Positions 6,961 to 8,281 of a stretch of 8,281 bases of DNA are shown here, piece by piece (position 1 is the first letter of the stretch; every line of letters begins with the position of its first letter). The notes under the pieces were generated by a model. That model did not search any database, was not told the DNA's origin, and saw nothing but the letters and a program-made list of their open reading frames with translations. Origin of the DNA: Actinomycetota bacterium. Its GTDB lineage: Bacteria > Actinomycetota > Thermoleophilia > Solirubrobacterales > Solirubrobacteraceae. Where the stretch lies: NCBI GenBank assembly GCA_019348435.1, contig JAHWJM010000100.1, positions 1-8,281 on the forward strand. Direction: 5' to 3'. The translations under genes were made by a program, and so were the position numbers.

Positions 6961-7046
6961 CTGTCCTCGCACGGTATGTCGGGCGAGCCGGTCGTTCGGA
7001 TCAGGGACTGAACCGCGTCGCGATGACGCTCGTAGGACTTCACACC
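6961..7046. promoter_or_regulatory. Divergent spacer between the minus-strand operon and the acyltransferase-MFS chimera
   Basis: This 86-bp region must hold or border the promoters for the small-protein operon and the rightward acyltransferase-like gene. No clear -10/-35 pair or operator is recognisable. It contains the aggactt sequence at 7034-7040, whose AGGA is the likely ribosome binding site for the ATG at 7047. Assignment rests on gene orientation. Confidence 0.35.
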
Positions 7047-7829
7047 ATGGGTCCCGCCCGTCTGTCTGCGCTGGACGCTGCGTTCCTGTCGCTGGAGTCC
7101 CCCGACGCGCCGATGCACGTCGGCTGGGCTGCCGTCTTCGCGCCGCCCGACGCCGGCGCGCGGCCGGGCTACGAGGACGTGCTCGCGCACATCCAGTCGC
7201 GCCTGGGACGCGCCCCGCGCTACCGCCAGAAGCTCGCCGCCGTGCCGCTGGGCCTCGGTGACCCGGTGTGGGTCGACGATCCCCGCTTCGACATCGCCAA
7301 CCACGTCGTCCGCGCCGCGCACGGCGACTTTTCGGCGCTGGTCGACGAGGTGCTGTCGGCCCCGCTCGAAGGCGATCGGCCGTTGTGGGAGCTGTGGATC
7401 GCCGAGCGGCTCGACGACGGGATGATCGGCGTCGTCGGCAAGGCGCATCACTGCCTCGTCGACGGGCTCGCCGCGGTCGAGCTCATGGCGCTGCTGCTCG
7501 TCCCGACCGGCATCGCGGTGCTGACCTTCACCACGACCGCCAACGCCGTGATCCAGCTCGGCAGCGCCCCGCACGTCCGCGGGCGCGTGATGGCGCTCTA
7601 CATCCTGGTCTTCCTCGGCGGCACGCCCCTCGGTGCGCCGCTCATCGGCACGCTGGCGGAGGCCTTCGGGCCGCGCAGCAGCATCGTCCTCGGCGGCGTC
7701 GTCACGGCGCTGTCCGGGATCGTCGCAGCGCTCGTCATGACGCGGCTGCGCTCGCTGCGGCGCGAGCCGCACCTGGTGCGCCGGCGGCCGCACGTGCACG
7801 TGCACCGGCTGGGCCTCGAGGGCGAGTAG
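7047..7829 (+). CDS. Chimeric ORF: WS/DGAT acyltransferase N-terminus fused in frame to the C-terminal end of an MFS transporter
   Basis: The product is 260 residues from the ATG at 7047, chosen because AGGA lies nine bases upstream and the next residues (ARLSALDAAFLSLES, then PMHVG) match the usual start of the wax ester synthase/diacylglycerol acyltransferase family. The in-frame ATG at 7023 is less likely. Residues 1-151 follow WS/DGAT through the catalytic HHxxxDG motif (H134-H135-C-L-V-D139-G140) and ELMALLL. The family is usually about 450 residues or more; everything after this point is missing. From about residue 152 the sequence changes to the end of an MFS transporter: a hydrophobic helix, the RGRVMALYILVFLGG loop and helix, APLIGTLAEAFGPR, a final membrane helix and a basic tail. 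Neither half is complete, so neither acyl transfer nor transport is expected. It may be a deletion fusion (pseudogene) or a join made during assembly. Its stop overlaps the next start by one base. Confidence 0.85.
   Translation: MGPARLSALDAAFLSLESPDAPMHVGWAAVFAPPDAGARPGYEDVLAHIQSRLGRAPRYRQKLAAVPLGLGDPVWVDDPRFDIANHVVRAAHGDFSALVDEVLSAPLEGDRPLWELWIAERLDDGMIGVVGKAHHCLVDGLAAVELMALLLVPTGIAVLTFTTTANAVIQLGSAPHVRGRVMALYILVFLGGTPLGAPLIGTLAEAFGPRSSIVLGGVVTALSGIVAALVMTRLRSLRREPHLVRRRPHVHVHRLGLEGE
7488..7505 (+). other. Junction of the acyltransferase and MFS segments
   Basis: The switch from WS/DGAT-like to MFS-like protein falls around residues 148-153, at the ctgctgctcgtc stretch (7491-7502). Leu-rich runs coded by repeated ctg/ctc occur in both parent families at this point, so a short shared sequence could have mediated a deletion, or misled an assembler. 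The exact base cannot be fixed without intact relatives. Confidence 0.55.
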
Positions 7830-8281
7830 TGCGGCTGTTCGTCGCGCTGCGGCCGCCCGCGCCGGCGGTGGCGGACCTGCGTGCGCGGCTGCCCCGCTGG
7901 CCGAGCGCGCCGGAGCGCTGGCACCTCACGCTGGCCTTCCTCGGCGACGTCGCCGACCCGTCGCCCGTCGACGCGCAGCTCGCGCTGCACGTGCACGGCG
8001 CGACCGCCTTCGAGCTCCGGCTCGAGGGCAGCGGCACCTTCGGCCGCAACGGCCCGGTGTGGGTCGGCGTCGGCGGCGACCTGCCGGCCCTGCACGACCT
8101 GGCGCACGAGGTCGCAGCGGCTGCGCGGGACGCCGGAGTCGAGCTCGAGCGGCGCGCCTACCGGCCGCACCTCACCGTCGGCAAGCGCAGCAACCCGCAG
8201 CCGGCGCGGCTGGCCGACTACCGCGGACCCGCATGGCGCGCCGGCGAGGTCGAGCTGGTGCGCAGCGACGTGGCTCGCACG
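7829..8281 (+). CDS. thpR: RNA 2',3'-cyclic phosphodiesterase (2H phosphoesterase, LigT/ThpR type), 3' end outside window
   Basis: A GTG at 7829 opens a frame that stays open to the last base, giving 151 residues; family members are usually about 175-200, so only a short C-terminus is missing. The start MRLFVALRPP is typical. Both signature motifs of the 2H superfamily are present: HLTLAFLG (H32, T34) and HLTV (H114, T116). The family hydrolyses 2',3'-cyclic phosphate RNA ends to 2'-phosphate and was first described as a 2'-5' RNA ligase; the protein is cytoplasmic. Its GTG overlaps the TAG of the preceding chimeric ORF (tagtg), suggesting translational coupling to the transporter-derived frame. 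The family call is secure; the in vivo substrate is not known from sequence. Confidence 0.9.
   Translation, partial: MRLFVALRPPAPAVADLRARLPRWPSAPERWHLTLAFLGDVADPSPVDAQLALHVHGATAFELRLEGSGTFGRNGPVWVGVGGDLPALHDLAHEVAAAARDAGVELERRAYRPHLTVGKRSNPQPARLADYRGPAWRAGEVELVRSDVART

Noticed and set aside
6900..7805. Minus-strand 301-residue open frame over the chimera
   Set aside because: It has low-complexity, His/Arg/Asp-rich sequence without recognisable domains and is antisense to WS/DGAT and MFS motifs. It does not explain the chimera.

Overview
The window is very GC-rich, densely packed bacterial DNA with strong G/C preference at third codon positions and frequent GTG starts. A Sec-exported RTX-repeat protein, a wax ester synthase/diacylglycerol acyltransferase (WS/DGAT) fragment and the codon style together suggest a high-GC actinobacterium, possibly Thermoleophilia/Solirubrobacterales. 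That placement is inference; there is no rRNA or other marker gene here.

Layout: (1) Positions 1-461 hold the C-terminal part of an unrecognised Ala/Arg-rich protein on the + strand. (2) A large minus-strand gene (458-2776) encodes a secreted protein with a signal peptide, a beta-propeller-like domain and two blocks of RTX calcium-binding repeats. Its stop codon shares one CTAG with the stop of the first gene. (3) A short divergent spacer separates it from a + strand MOSC-domain gene (2846-3628). (4) A four-gene minus-strand cluster spans 3615-6960. In transcription order it encodes a 71-residue acidic small protein, a 407-residue helical-repeat protein of unknown function and two paralogous alpha/beta hydrolases. 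Gaps are 22, 32 and 10 bp, so it is probably one operon. (5) Diverging from it on the + strand is an odd chimeric ORF (7047-7829): the N-terminal part of a WS/DGAT acyltransferase with its HHxxxDG motif, joined in frame to the last three membrane segments of an MFS transporter. (6) The start codon of a 2H phosphoesterase gene (thpR type) overlaps the chimera's stop by one base, and the gene runs off the window end.

The most notable items are the acyltransferase-transporter chimera, which is either a real deletion fusion or an assembly error, and the uncharacterised operon. Its 407-residue protein carries four exact-length 43-residue repeats plus a shortened fifth. The acyltransferase remnant lies divergently beside an operon with two serine hydrolases, which allows a storage-lipid hypothesis, but nothing in the sequence proves it. 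No tRNA, rRNA, CRISPR array, insertion sequence or convincing intrinsic terminator was seen, and no gene-free stretch exceeds 300 bases.
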